Shown: one piece after another, positions 41,268-50,026 of the stretch
Numbering within the stretch: position 1 is the stretch's first letter
Layout: every line of letters begins with the position of its first letter
Source: UBA9732 sp963649615
Lineage (GTDB): Bacteria > Spirochaetota > Spirochaetia > Sphaerochaetales > Sphaerochaetaceae
Assembly (NCBI GenBank): GCA_963649615.1
Contig: CAVJIN010000003.1
Coordinates: 1 to 64,000, forward strand
Length of the DNA: 64,000 nt
Direction of reading: 5' to 3'
The notes under the pieces: generated by a model
What the model was told of the DNA's origin: nothing
Databases searched by the model: none
Seen by the model: the letters and a program-made list of their open reading frames with translations, nothing else
Position numbers and translations under genes: made by a program

Positions 41268-42616
41268 TTCAAAAACCTCCTTGCAGCATCAAGATAACAA
41301 TCCATTTGTTGCTTTGTACGTTTTTCAGTAACAGCAACAACAAGAAGCCCATCATCGTTTGAGTCTCTTGTAATTTCTGAAAGCTTAACACCCGCAAAAA
41401 TACCTTCTTTAAGAAGGGCTTTCATAAAGCCGTCTATTTTGGTAGGGTCTTGGAATTTCAAAGCAAACTCACACCAGAAAGGCTTATCGTAGGCAAGAGA
41501 AACCCCGTCTAGCTTCACAAGTTCACTTGCAAGGTAGTGACTCTTTGCGTAGCAGTAATCAGCAACATCATTCAATCCTTTCCATCCTAAAACTGAAAGA
41601 TGAACGGCACTTGTAAGTGCCATGAGAGCCTCATTAGAACAAATATTGCTTGTGGCTCGTTCCCTCTTGATATGTTGTTCTCTAGCTTGAAGGGTAAGAA
41701 CATAACAAGTATCGCCATGAGTATCCACGGTTTTTCCAACAATTCTTCCAGGAATTTTTCTCATTAAAGATTGCTTTGCAGCTAGATATCCACAATACGG
41801 ACCACCAAAGCCCATTGGAATTCCCAGAGGCTGAGTGTCACCAATTGCAACATCTGCGCCCCACTCTGCCTGACTCTTTTGTAAAGCTAAACTTATGGGG
41901 TCTGAAGAAATTGCCAAAAGAGCACCAGCTTCATGAACAATGTCCGCTAAGCCGGTATAGTCTTCAATAATTCCATATTTATTTGGTGTTTGGGCTATCA
42001 TTATTGCTGTAGCGGGATTTAAAACTTCCTTAACTTTTTCTAAATCCAAGACTCCGTCTTTTTCTGAAACAACATGAACAACATGCCCCCTTCCCCTTGC
42101 CCAAGTTTGAACACAAGAAATTGCAAACGGATGCATTGTAGAAGAAAGTACAATTTCGTTACTCTTTCTTCTATTGGAAATTCCTAAGGCAGCTGCCTCT
42201 GCTGCAGCACTTGCACCATCGTACAAGGAAGCATTTGAAACATCCATTCCAGTTAAGGAACAAATCATGCTCTGATATTCATAAATACTCTGAAGCACTC
42301 CTTGTGAAATTTCTGGCTGGTATGGAGTATATGCAGTAACAAAAGAAGGAAGAGAACTTATTGCCTGCACTACTGCAGGAATAATGTGGTCATAACAGCC
42401 TTCCCCTAAGAATGAAATTCCCTTGGTGTTTTTGTTTGCTAGAGCCTTGATATACTCAATGACCTCATATTCACTCATTCCTTCAGAAATAGGAACTGAA
42501 TCCTTAAGTTTTACAGATTGAGGGAGGTCTTCAAAGAGATCATCTACAGACTCAACACCTATGGCTTTGAGCATTGAAGCTCTGTCTTCATTGGTATTTG
42601 AGATGTATGGATTCAT
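41264..42616 (-). CDS. gcvPA: glycine dehydrogenase (decarboxylating) subunit 1
   Basis: N-terminal half of the split P-protein, 450 aa, forming a heterodimer with GcvPB. Visible family segments are SFLGEGCYDHIIPAVVQ, TAYTPYQPEISQGVLQSIYEYQ, SLYDGASAAAEAA, GDTQPLGIPMGFGGPYCGYLA and GRIVGKTVDTHG. The ATG overlaps the gcvH stop by one base (TAATG), with GAGGAG five bases before it. Split P-proteins are usual in spirochaetes and Firmicutes. Confidence 0.97.
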   Translation of the reverse strand: MNPYISNTNEDRASMLKAIGVESVDDLFEDLPQSVKLKDSVPISEGMSEYEVIEYIKALANKNTKGISFLGEGCYDHIIPAVVQAISSLPSFVTAYTPYQPEISQGVLQSIYEYQSMICSLTGMDVSNASLYDGASAAAEAAALGISNRRKSNEIVLSSTMHPFAISCVQTWARGRGHVVHVVSEKDGVLDLEKVKEVLNPATAIMIAQTPNKYGIIEDYTGLADIVHEAGALLAISSDPISLALQKSQAEWGADVAIGDTQPLGIPMGFGGPYCGYLAAKQSLMRKIPGRIVGKTVDTHGDTCYVLTLQAREQHIKRERATSNICSNEALMALTSAVHLSVLGWKGLNDVADYCYAKSHYLASELVKLDGVSLAYDKPFWCEFALKFQDPTKIDGFMKALLKEGIFAGVKLSEITRDSNDDGLLVVAVTEKRTKQQMDCYLDAARRFLK

Positions 42617-43002
42617 TAATTCTCCTCTTCAAGGAACTTTTCGTAAGCTACTGAGTCAAGAAGATCTTCTGCTAAAACAGCATCCTTCATTTTATAAATA
42701 AAAGCTTCATATGGATCTTCATTAACTAACTCTGGACTTCCATCAAGAGCCTCGTTAATTTCACAAATCTCACCTGAAACTGGAGAGATAATTGGACTAG
42801 CTGCTTTTACAGACTCAATATTTGAAATTTCTTCGCCAGCATCAAAGCTATCACCAACTTCTGGAAGTTCAACGTAAACAATTTCTCCCAAAGCATCCTG
42901 GGCATGGTCTGTGATACCAACAATTGCAATACCGTCTACAACTTTGACCCACTCATGGTCCTTACTGTACATTCTGTCATTAAGAATTTTACTCATTTTC
43001 AT
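42616..43002 (-). CDS. gcvH: glycine cleavage system H protein
   Basis: Lipoyl carrier that receives the aminomethyl group from glycine. The 128-aa protein begins MYSKDHEWVKVVDGIAIVGITDHAQDALGEIVYVELP in the family way, with the lipoylated Lys in SNIESVKAASPIISPVSGE. Two ATGs are possible (43002 or 42996); both overlap the end of glyA, where GGGAG provides the SD. gcvT and lipoamide dehydrogenase are not in this cluster, so these activities must be encoded elsewhere. Confidence 0.97.
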   Translation of the reverse strand: MKMSKILNDRMYSKDHEWVKVVDGIAIVGITDHAQDALGEIVYVELPEVGDSFDAGEEISNIESVKAASPIISPVSGEICEINEALDGSPELVNEDPYEAFIYKMKDAVLAEDLLDSVAYEKFLEEEN

Positions 43003-44524
43003 TCTCTCCCTTTTGAAAATTCTCTTTAAGAAAAGCTAAGTCCAATTCTGGATAAAGCACAAACTTAGAAAGAAGTGCATGTACCCTATTTATTGCCTGC
43101 TCTCTTGCTTCTTTATTTGTTACAGCCTTTGCCTTACTTAAGGTTCCTGCTTTTGGGCCCTTGGAAATCACAGCTGGCCGAGTATTCTTTAAAACCAAAG
43201 CAATGATGGAAGCAATTTCCTTCATTTCTTCTTTGCCCATTCCAAGAGTTGTTACTGCAGGAGTTCCAATTCTAAGACCGCTTGTATACCAAGGTCCATT
43301 TGGATCAAAGGGCAGTGCATTACGATTTAAGGTAATTCCACAATCAATTAAAGCACTTTCTGCTTGTCTGCCATTTATTCCAAATCCGGCAACATTGACT
43401 AGCATAAGATGATTGTCTGTTCCTCCTGTTTGAAGAACAATTCCTTGCTCAATAAAAGCATCTGCTAAGGCCCTTGCATTTTCAACAACTCTTTGAGCGT
43501 ATTCTTTGAATTCTGTTTTTGATGCTTCTTCTAAAGCAACTGCCTTTGCTGCCATGACATGTGGGAGTGGTCCTCCTATTACAAGAGGACATCCTTGATC
43601 TACAGATTCTGCAAAACGTTCCTTACATAAAATCATGCCGCCTCGTGGACCGCGAAGGGTTTTGTGTGTTGTAGTGGTAACAATATCGGCCCATTTAACT
43701 GGGTCAAAATCGCCTTCAAAGACCTTACCAGCTACAAGGCCTGCAAAATGCGCCATATCACACATGAGTACAGCACCACAGGAGTCTGCAATCTCACGCA
43801 TTCTGCGGAAGTTAATCTTTCTTGGATATGCACTATAGCCAGCAAGAAGAATCAAAGGTTTAATTTCCTTGGCAAGCTTTTCAATTTCATCGTAATCCAA
43901 AAGACCTGTCTTTTCATCCACGGCATACGAATATGCATCAAACATCTGTGCCGATACATTCAGCCTATATCCATGTGTAAGATGCCCACCGCTGTAGTAA
44001 TCAAGACCCAATAGCCTCTGATTTCCAGTCTTTTCTCGAATTACATTCCACTGCTCTCTTGTAAGACTTGCAGGGTTTGTAACACCAAGTTCTTCAAGAG
44101 CTGGAAGCTCCACAACCGCATTCAAAATAGCCCAGTAGGCACAGAGATTTGCATCTGCACCACTATGGGGTTGCACATAGGCATGATCTGCACCAAAAAG
44201 GCTACACGCCGTCTTGCAAGCGTAGTCCTCAATGGCATCTACATTCTCGCAACCGGCGTAGTATCTGTGATAGGCAAAGCCCTCTGCATATTTATCGGTC
44301 AGAAGATTTCCCATGGCAAGATGTACCGATGGGCTACTGTAATTCTCACTTGCAATTAGCTTGAGATGGCTCCTTTGATTTTCAAGCTCCCCCACAATTT
44401 TACTAGCCACAAGAGGGCTGACTTTGCTTACAGTCTCTAGTTGCGCAACATATGCCACCATGACATCATTCATGTCATCTCCATGAGTTGCAAGATATTT
44501 CTTCAATACCGATTCCTTTGCCAT
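42989..44524 (-). CDS. glyA: serine hydroxymethyltransferase, long variant
   Basis: PLP enzyme interconverting serine and glycine with tetrahydrofolate. Core motifs are IASENYSSPSVHLAMGN, YAEGFAYHRYYAGCENVD, the PLP lysine in TTTTHKTLRGPRGGM and SGLRIGTPAVTTLGMG. At 511 aa it is about 90 residues longer than the usual form. The extra sequence includes an insertion after QPHSGADANLCAYWAILN (roughly 130-200) and an extended C-terminus. Long GlyA variants of this kind are known in spirochaetes and chlamydiae. GGGAG lies six bases before the ATG. It precedes gcvH with overlap, linking serine, glycine and one-carbon metabolism. Confidence 0.95.
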   Translation of the reverse strand: MAKESVLKKYLATHGDDMNDVMVAYVAQLETVSKVSPLVASKIVGELENQRSHLKLIASENYSSPSVHLAMGNLLTDKYAEGFAYHRYYAGCENVDAIEDYACKTACSLFGADHAYVQPHSGADANLCAYWAILNAVVELPALEELGVTNPASLTREQWNVIREKTGNQRLLGLDYYSGGHLTHGYRLNVSAQMFDAYSYAVDEKTGLLDYDEIEKLAKEIKPLILLAGYSAYPRKINFRRMREIADSCGAVLMCDMAHFAGLVAGKVFEGDFDPVKWADIVTTTTHKTLRGPRGGMILCKERFAESVDQGCPLVIGGPLPHVMAAKAVALEEASKTEFKEYAQRVVENARALADAFIEQGIVLQTGGTDNHLMLVNVAGFGINGRQAESALIDCGITLNRNALPFDPNGPWYTSGLRIGTPAVTTLGMGKEEMKEIASIIALVLKNTRPAVISKGPKAGTLSKAKAVTNKEAREQAINRVHALLSKFVLYPELDLAFLKENFQKGENENE

Positions 44525-44538
44525 CCTCTTCTCCCTAT

Positions 44539-44670
44539 TTATCTGTCTTTGTCTTTCTTACGAGAAATAACTTCTGGGGCTATATATGCTGGCTGCTGAG
44601 CAACCTTTTCCTTTCCTGATTTTTCTGACTTTCTGCCTTTACTTTCCTTTCTGATTTCACCTCTAGCCAT
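44539..44670 (-). CDS. 43-aa basic small protein upstream of glyA
   Basis: A short ORF with a strong SD (GGAGG, six bases before the ATG) that ends 14 bases before glyA, preceded by a good promoter. The product is very basic and charged: MARGEIRKESKGRKSEKSGK at the N-terminus and ISRKKDKDR at the end, around a short uncharged centre (VAQQPAYIAPE). No homologue is recognised. The composition suggests RNA or ribosome binding, but that is inference. It would be the first gene of the glyA-gcv transcript. Confidence 0.6.
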   Translation of the reverse strand: MARGEIRKESKGRKSEKSGKEKVAQQPAYIAPEVISRKKDKDR

Positions 44671-44711
44671 AGAAAACCTCCATCAAAATAATTGCCATAT
44701 AAGGTCCTTTA

Positions 44712-44741
44712 ATGATACATCCTATCAAGTGAACACGTCAA
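44712..44741 (-). promoter_or_regulatory. promoter for the small protein-glyA-gcv operon
   Basis: On the minus strand TTGACG (44741-44736) and TATCAT (44717-44712) are 18 bases apart, about 40 nt upstream of the 43-aa ORF. No glycine riboswitch sequence was recognised in this 160-nt gap, which also contains the infA promoter on the other strand (a TTGACA at 44748-44753 with a poor -10). Confidence 0.55.
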
Positions 44742-44832
44742 ACAATATTGACAACCAAAAAAGATTTGCGTTAACGTATTAAGGCTTTACAGCGGGAACT
44801 AAACCCTATGTACAACACTATTTGGAGGAATG

Positions 44833-45051
44833 ATGGCTAAAGAAGAGGCGATTGAGGTTGAAGGTCTTGTCAAAGAGGCGCTTCCAAACGTGATGTTCCG
44901 CGTTGAACTCAAAAATAAACACGTGATTCTTGCGCACATGTCAGGTAGAATGAGACAAAACCACATAAAAATCGTCCCTGGGGACAAAGTTAGAGTTGAG
45001 ATGTCTCCTTATGACCTAACAAAAGGTCGCATCACATACCGCGAGAAATAA
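44833..45051 (+). CDS. infA: translation initiation factor IF-1
   Basis: Small OB-fold protein that binds the ribosomal A site during initiation. The 72-aa product beginning MAKEEAIEVEGLVKEALPN has family length and the expected IKIVPGDKVRVEMSPYDLTKGRITYR end. An ATG one codon earlier (44830) is only one base from the GGAGG, whereas 44833 has a four-base gap and the standard MAKE start. A single-gene unit between divergent glyA and convergent desulfidase-family genes. Confidence 0.97.
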   Translation: MAKEEAIEVEGLVKEALPNVMFRVELKNKHVILAHMSGRMRQNHIKIVPGDKVRVEMSPYDLTKGRITYREK

Positions 45052-45067
45052 TTTCTTGTTACTTTTA

Positions 45068-46381
45068 TTAACAGTGTTTATCTAACATTATAGACATGAT
45101 TGTCTTGTCTGTTTGCTCCATGCCTTCGCAACTTATTCTTGAAAGATGAACCATACTCTCCAGAGAATCATTACCAACTATTCCACATTCGGATCCTGGA
45201 GCAAAACCTTTAATAGCAAGTTTTACACTTAAGGCAGCCGCTTGAAGGCATGAATAAATCTTTAGAGCACAGGTATTTTTTGCTCCATCACAAATAATTC
45301 CAGTTAAATTGCCAACCATAGTATTTACTGCTCTATCCATGGTCTTTCTATCCCCACCTAAGAGATAAACATAAGCACAGGCGGTTCCAATTGAAGCGGT
45401 AAACGCACCACAAAGAGCAGAGAGTCTATTTTTTCTTGCTGTAAGTGAAAGTCCAACTAACTGACTGACACAAACTGCTCTTATAAGTTTGTCCTCTGTT
45501 GTATTTAAGTACTTAGCTACAATGTACACTGGAACTGTAACAGTTAAGCCTTGATTTCCACTTCCACTGTTAATAACAACTGGCATTGAACATCCGCTCA
45601 TTCTTGCATCACTTCCAGCAGAAGCAAAACTGGCAGCAACATCAAAGGCTTCTGAAAGAGATCTAGGACTGTTATTTCCTTTAAATTCTGTTGTTGCCAA
45701 GGTAGTTTTACCAACTTGAAGTCCATACTCTCCTTCAATGGCCTGTATTGCAATTTTCATGTTAATTTCAATGGCTTCTTTGACAAATGAGACATCATTG
45801 ATATCAACTTCATTTGCAAACGCAATTATATCATCAAGCTTTAAAGTCTTTAGAAACTCTTTGTCAGTATTCTTTGTTTCTGAGTTTTTCTGACTTTCTT
45901 CTGGCTCAAGAGGAAGATCAATTAAAACTTCTTGGTCTTTTTCAAGGTGTGAAAATCTATTGTGTTCTCCAGAGATTGTTGCCACAGCCTCATGCCCTTT
46001 ACCTTGAACTTTTACGCTCACATAAAGAGGAGGGACCTTATCTACAAGAATTAACGTTGCATTTATCTTGCTTGCTTTTGCTTTCTGTTCTTCTGTAATC
46101 TCAGATAGAATACTCAGGCTCTTTGTTGTATCGCCACCACATATTCCCAAAGCTACGGCTGCAAGGATTCCTTTTAATTCACAATTAGGAAGGCCAACAC
46201 CCATTGCGTTTTTCACCATGTCTCTGGAAGCATAAACAGTGGCTTTTGCAACTTCTTCTCCAAGCAATTCTCGAGCTTTTGCTCCAGAAAGAGCACTTGC
46301 TGCAGGCTCTGTACAGCCCATGGCTGGAACCATTTCCTTTTTTAGTAACTCTATTAATGCTCCAAGTTTAGAATCATCCAT
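45068..46381 (-). CDS. L-cysteine desulfidase-family protein (UPF0597/YhaM-CyuA type)
   Basis: A 437-aa protein of the serine dehydratase alpha-like/UPF0597 family, thought to use an Fe-S cluster to split cysteine to pyruvate, ammonia and sulfide. Features: MVPAMGCTEPAASALSGAKAREL at the N-terminus with a conserved Cys, GICGGDTT, MSGCSMPVVINSGSGNQGLTVTVPV and GNLTGIICDGAKNTCALK with further conserved Cys residues. AAAGG lies six bases before the ATG. It is separated from the upstream outer-membrane gene by a terminator. Substrate could be cysteine or another small amino acid. Confidence 0.88.
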   Translation of the reverse strand: MDDSKLGALIELLKKEMVPAMGCTEPAASALSGAKARELLGEEVAKATVYASRDMVKNAMGVGLPNCELKGILAAVALGICGGDTTKSLSILSEITEEQKAKASKINATLILVDKVPPLYVSVKVQGKGHEAVATISGEHNRFSHLEKDQEVLIDLPLEPEESQKNSETKNTDKEFLKTLKLDDIIAFANEVDINDVSFVKEAIEINMKIAIQAIEGEYGLQVGKTTLATTEFKGNNSPRSLSEAFDVAASFASAGSDARMSGCSMPVVINSGSGNQGLTVTVPVYIVAKYLNTTEDKLIRAVCVSQLVGLSLTARKNRLSALCGAFTASIGTACAYVYLLGGDRKTMDRAVNTMVGNLTGIICDGAKNTCALKIYSCLQAAALSVKLAIKGFAPGSECGIVGNDSLESMVHLSRISCEGMEQTDKTIMSIMLDKHC

Positions 46382-46401
46382 TGTAGACCTTTTTTTACAT
46401 T

Positions 46402-46432
46402 AAAACGGCAGGATTTTGAGTCCTGCCGTTTT
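46402..46432. terminator. intrinsic terminator after the outer-membrane protein gene
   Basis: AAAACGGCAGGA and TCCTGCCGTTTT form a 12-bp perfect stem with a seven-base loop, 20 nt after the stop of the outer-membrane gene on the minus strand and ahead of the desulfidase gene. The A4/T4 flanks allow bidirectional function. Confidence 0.85.
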
Positions 46433-46451
46433 ACTTTTATTTGTTCATCAA

Positions 46452-47732
46452 TTACTTATCATAGCCCAGGTTGAACCTAATTGTTAAGGAATCAACTGGC
46501 TTATCTCCAATTTCTGCACCAAATTCCTGCCAGCCATAAGTAGCTTCAACTCTAACACCCAAAAGTGCAAAACCTGCTCCAACTGATGCATACCCGCGAT
46601 TAATACCAGCTCTTAGGTTCAAGATAGCCAAAGAAAGTTCTACTCCAGCGTTGAGATGTAGGAGGATATCAGAGGTTGCAAATGTCTCTGCATTGAATTT
46701 CTCACATAAACCAAGAACATCAACAACATCAACGGAAAGATTTGGTTTAAAGATGATGTTTGGAGCAAATGCAAAACCAACATTGAGAGTCCAAGGAGTA
46801 GTTATTCTAAACTCCTCAGATTCTTTTGCTACGTGTCCATCTGGAACATTTGTGATAACATTTTGTCCTGATACAGTATTAACAAGGTCCCCAATACTTG
46901 AGTAGCTTTTCATGTAATATGTGCCATTGAGGTTATTTGCTGTTACACTGAAACGAATTGCATCATCTGCAAAGGAGAAGTTTACACCAGCATCAATAGG
47001 AACTGCAAAACCACCCATTGCTGGAGCAGTCCACAAGAGACCAGAAAGATCTTGGAATTTTCCATCCTTTACAATGGTTTTTGCACTTTGTCCCTGAAGA
47101 TATGCCTTATAGACAAAGTGAGCAGAGACTCCAGCTTGAAGTTTAAAGGAATTGGTCTTAATAATGTTAAAGCCCAATGCTATTGTCTGTGCCGCATTAA
47201 CTTCTGGAATAATTGTAGTATTAGTAACGTTTGAAGAACCTTTAGCTACGGTATGCAATTTAACTTGAACATTGGTTCCTAACCCAAAGGCTCCAAGAGC
47301 AAGCCCAACTGAAGCATCAACCTTTGCTAATACATTATAACCGTTACCTAAATTCTTTATGAGTTGTTCAGCAAGAGTTGCAGCGTCAGTGTCACTAGCT
47401 TTGCCATTGATGAGGGAGGCAATTAAATCACGCTGACTCTTATCTGAAACTACTTTTTGAACATTGTATAGAGTAAGAGCAACAGATGGGGCTGAAATAC
47501 CAACACGTCCACCGGCAAGTGCTGCTGGGTTTGTATAAAAGGCATCAAGCCTACCAGCAACTGCAAGACCACTTTGGCCCATTGCATTAAAACGACTTAA
47601 GGTTGGCTGGAAAGCAAAATTACCAACTGTATTTGTATAATCAATTACAGGCTCTTTATCTGTAGCTTCATCTGCAAATACAAATGAGCAACAAAGCATT
47701 ATTGTAAGTAAAATAACAATTATTTTCTTCAT
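46452..47732 (-). CDS. outer-membrane beta-barrel protein (FadL/PorV/UPF0164-like)
   Basis: A 426-aa protein with a signal peptide (KKIIVILLTIMLCCSFVFADE). After it come TLSRFNAMGQSGLAVAGRLDAFYTNPAALAGG, the asparagine-proline hatch-type pattern of FadL/PorV and treponemal UPF0164 proteins, and long alternating beta strands to the end (LTIRFNLGYDK with a terminal aromatic-rich strand). ATG 47732 has AGGAGG nine bases before it; the frame is open to 47756. It follows a lipoprotein gene at 13 nt. Likely a treponemal-type outer-membrane transporter; substrate unknown. Confidence 0.78.
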   Translation of the reverse strand: MKKIIVILLTIMLCCSFVFADEATDKEPVIDYTNTVGNFAFQPTLSRFNAMGQSGLAVAGRLDAFYTNPAALAGGRVGISAPSVALTLYNVQKVVSDKSQRDLIASLINGKASDTDAATLAEQLIKNLGNGYNVLAKVDASVGLALGAFGLGTNVQVKLHTVAKGSSNVTNTTIIPEVNAAQTIALGFNIIKTNSFKLQAGVSAHFVYKAYLQGQSAKTIVKDGKFQDLSGLLWTAPAMGGFAVPIDAGVNFSFADDAIRFSVTANNLNGTYYMKSYSSIGDLVNTVSGQNVITNVPDGHVAKESEEFRITTPWTLNVGFAFAPNIIFKPNLSVDVVDVLGLCEKFNAETFATSDILLHLNAGVELSLAILNLRAGINRGYASVGAGFALLGVRVEATYGWQEFGAEIGDKPVDSLTIRFNLGYDK

Positions 47733-47745
47733 TGGTCTATTCCTC

Positions 47746-49173
47746 CTATTTGCCATTTATAGTATGAACAAGATTCTGAAGTTGTTCTGAAAGGAACGCA
47801 TCTATAGTAACATCCTCACCTGCGAACATTAAAATAAAATTATCAATTCCAGATTCAAGAGAAACTACAAAGGCTGTTCTCGCAAGAGCACAAATGTCTG
47901 AAGCTGTATCGTCTAGGGCAATGTCCAGAGTTTCTTTTTTAGTATAGGCATCTACAAAGGCACTACAATCCAAATCTTCAATTGGAGTCTTCTTTAAATT
48001 GTTTTCATTATCTGAGAGGAACTCCTTAAATAAGGCTTCTGCACTATCAGTATCCAAGAAATTTGTTGCTCTCTTATCCATCTCTGTTGCAACCACGGAA
48101 AGAAGGTACAAAACAAGGTCATTTGTGTCAAAATCTTTTTTATTTTTTAGCTTGTTTATATTATCTACCTCACTTGTAAAGATATTTACCTTCTTGTCCC
48201 CCATAAGTCCAGTTAAATTATCGCCAGAAAGAAAATCTGATCCAATTGAAGGCATGAGAGCATAGGATGCAATCTCATAAGATGCTCTGATTGCTGACAT
48301 TTGAAGAAGGAATCTCTGGTATTTAACTTTATTAAACTGATAGACCCCGTTACTATCCTTTTCTGCAAACTGAGAAACAAGCTTTACTATGCTCTGTTCA
48401 AGTTGACTAACATATTTCATGTAGTCTTCATTGGACATTTCCTTAGTTTCCTCTTTCTTAGTAGAAGAAAGAAGAGAAGTAATGTTGAACTCACCAAGAA
48501 CATCAATATCAGAAACTTCTGTTGTAACCTTAAGAGCATCTAAAGCAGCAAGAGCTTTATCTACAAGAGGAATCAAGGCATCTGCATTATGTGCATCTTC
48601 CTCTTTGAGTTCTGCAACCTGTGTGGCAAGAGAATTGATGATAACAACTGTTGCTAAGTCCGCTTGAGTTGGTGCTTCTGGAATTTTGTCTTTAATTGTG
48701 GTTAAAGCGGTTTTGACATCTTCAACAACCTTTTTTACTTGTTCATTTACAATGGCTTCAGCGTTTGGCAAAGTGTTTGATATGACTTTATCAAGACTGT
48801 CTTGTAGGGCAGTTTGAATTTCAGTGGATTTTTTGCCTTCAACTTTAAGCTCAGTCTTCAAATCTTCCTTTGCTTGACTTAACTTCTGAGTAGAAGTTCC
48901 AATCTCGCTAAGTTTCTGAATAATTTCGCTGGCGCTGTCTAAATCAATAACAATTTTATCTTCGCTAGACTCTTCATCTTTTTCTGTTTTTACTGAGTTA
49001 TCAATTGTACTTGTAACAGCAGCAACATCTTCCATGTTTGGCTTTATACCATAGACGTTATTACCCATGTCCCCCATGAGTTCGCCAATTTTGTCCCAGC
49101 TAGCCTCATCACAGGAAACTAATGCAACTATCAAAAAGATAGCTAGAACTCCTAATAAAACTTTTTTCTTCAT
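47746..49173 (-). CDS. large helical lipoprotein of unknown function
   Basis: A 475-aa protein with a lipoprotein signal (KKVLLGVLAIFLIVALVSC, Cys21). The mature part is strongly acidic and mostly predicted helix and coiled coil, with repeated patterns such as KLSEIGTSTQKLSQAKEDLKTEL, VKKVVEDVKTALTTIKDKI and LVDKALAALDALKV. I recognise no family. It is cotranscribed with the outer-membrane barrel gene 13 nt downstream, so it may be its periplasmic accessory or an outer-membrane assembly partner; that is inference. The run ends at a terminator. Confidence 0.7.
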   Translation of the reverse strand: MKKKVLLGVLAIFLIVALVSCDEASWDKIGELMGDMGNNVYGIKPNMEDVAAVTSTIDNSVKTEKDEESSEDKIVIDLDSASEIIQKLSEIGTSTQKLSQAKEDLKTELKVEGKKSTEIQTALQDSLDKVISNTLPNAEAIVNEQVKKVVEDVKTALTTIKDKIPEAPTQADLATVVIINSLATQVAELKEEDAHNADALIPLVDKALAALDALKVTTEVSDIDVLGEFNITSLLSSTKKEETKEMSNEDYMKYVSQLEQSIVKLVSQFAEKDSNGVYQFNKVKYQRFLLQMSAIRASYEIASYALMPSIGSDFLSGDNLTGLMGDKKVNIFTSEVDNINKLKNKKDFDTNDLVLYLLSVVATEMDKRATNFLDTDSAEALFKEFLSDNENNLKKTPIEDLDCSAFVDAYTKKETLDIALDDTASDICALARTAFVVSLESGIDNFILMFAGEDVTIDAFLSEQLQNLVHTINGK

Positions 49174-49262
49174 TACCTTCCCCCTATTACAAGAAAAGAA
49201 TCTTTTTGCTTCTATTAATTATCGCACATCAAACGGATATCTGTAAACAAAACAATTAAATA

Positions 49263-50015
49263 TTAAAAAGGTAACACCAACTCAGATATCGGGATAAAGC
49301 AGATTCCTAGAAGAAGTGCAATAATTGTCATATTTCTAGATCCGCTCTTTCGTGCAGCTGGCCATAGTTCGTCAAAAGAGATGAAAATCAATATACCAGA
49401 AACCAAAGCCATACAAGCATTAAGTCCTGTTTGAGCTGCATTTCCAGTTAAGACCAGTAGCCCAAGTAGGGCTCCAAGTGGCTGAGAAAGTCCAACTAGT
49501 ACTGCATTGAGGATTGCTTTGCACTTGCTCTCTCCTGCCGACATGAGAGAAACACACAAGGTGGCTCCAATTGGCACGTTATGAATTGCAATACCAAGGG
49601 CCATACTGAGCCCAAGTCGCAAGTCCGATTCCACAGCAACCCCAGTTGCAATGCCTTCAATAACGTTATGCAAAATCAAAGCAATGACCATACCGTGAGA
49701 GATTGTATTACTATGAGAACATTCACACTCATTTATATAATGACCTGGTTCTTCCTCCTCTTCATGATGATGAGGAAAAAGCAAGTCAAGAGCCAATGAT
49801 AAAAAGGCTCCAGCTATCATTAAAACCAAAGATAAAGAAGTTCCAATTGTTTCAAAAGAATCTGGAAGCATCTCTCCTAGAGAAATCATCAACATAATGC
49901 CTGTTGCAAATGCTAAAGAAAAAGACTGGAATGTTTTTCCTTTAACCCTACTTGCTAAAACAGCACCAAGGGTTGTAGAAAGACCTGCTACAAGAGTTAC
50001 TAAAAACGCCGTCAT
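49263..50015 (-). CDS. ZIP-family metal transporter
   Basis: Inner-membrane importer of Zn2+ or other divalent metals, 250 aa with about eight helices. Metal-site helices IV and V are ALILHNVIEGIATGVAV and MALGIAIHNVPIGATLCV (HN(x)EG and HN(x)P motifs). A His/Glu-rich loop (PHHHEEEEEPGHY) followed by ECECSH lies between helices III and IV, as in many ZIP proteins. AGAGG precedes the ATG. It lies 11 nt after the MFS gene on the same strand. Metal specificity is not determined. Confidence 0.92.
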   Translation of the reverse strand: MTAFLVTLVAGLSTTLGAVLASRVKGKTFQSFSLAFATGIMLMISLGEMLPDSFETIGTSLSLVLMIAGAFLSLALDLLFPHHHEEEEEPGHYINECECSHSNTISHGMVIALILHNVIEGIATGVAVESDLRLGLSMALGIAIHNVPIGATLCVSLMSAGESKCKAILNAVLVGLSQPLGALLGLLVLTGNAAQTGLNACMALVSGILIFISFDELWPAARKSGSRNMTIIALLLGICFIPISELVLPF

Positions 50016-50026
50016 TTTACACCTCT

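Noticed and set aside
44671..44829. Glycine riboswitch before the glyA-gcv operon
   Set aside because: No matching aptamer core on the minus strand; only promoter-like elements and an SD are visible.
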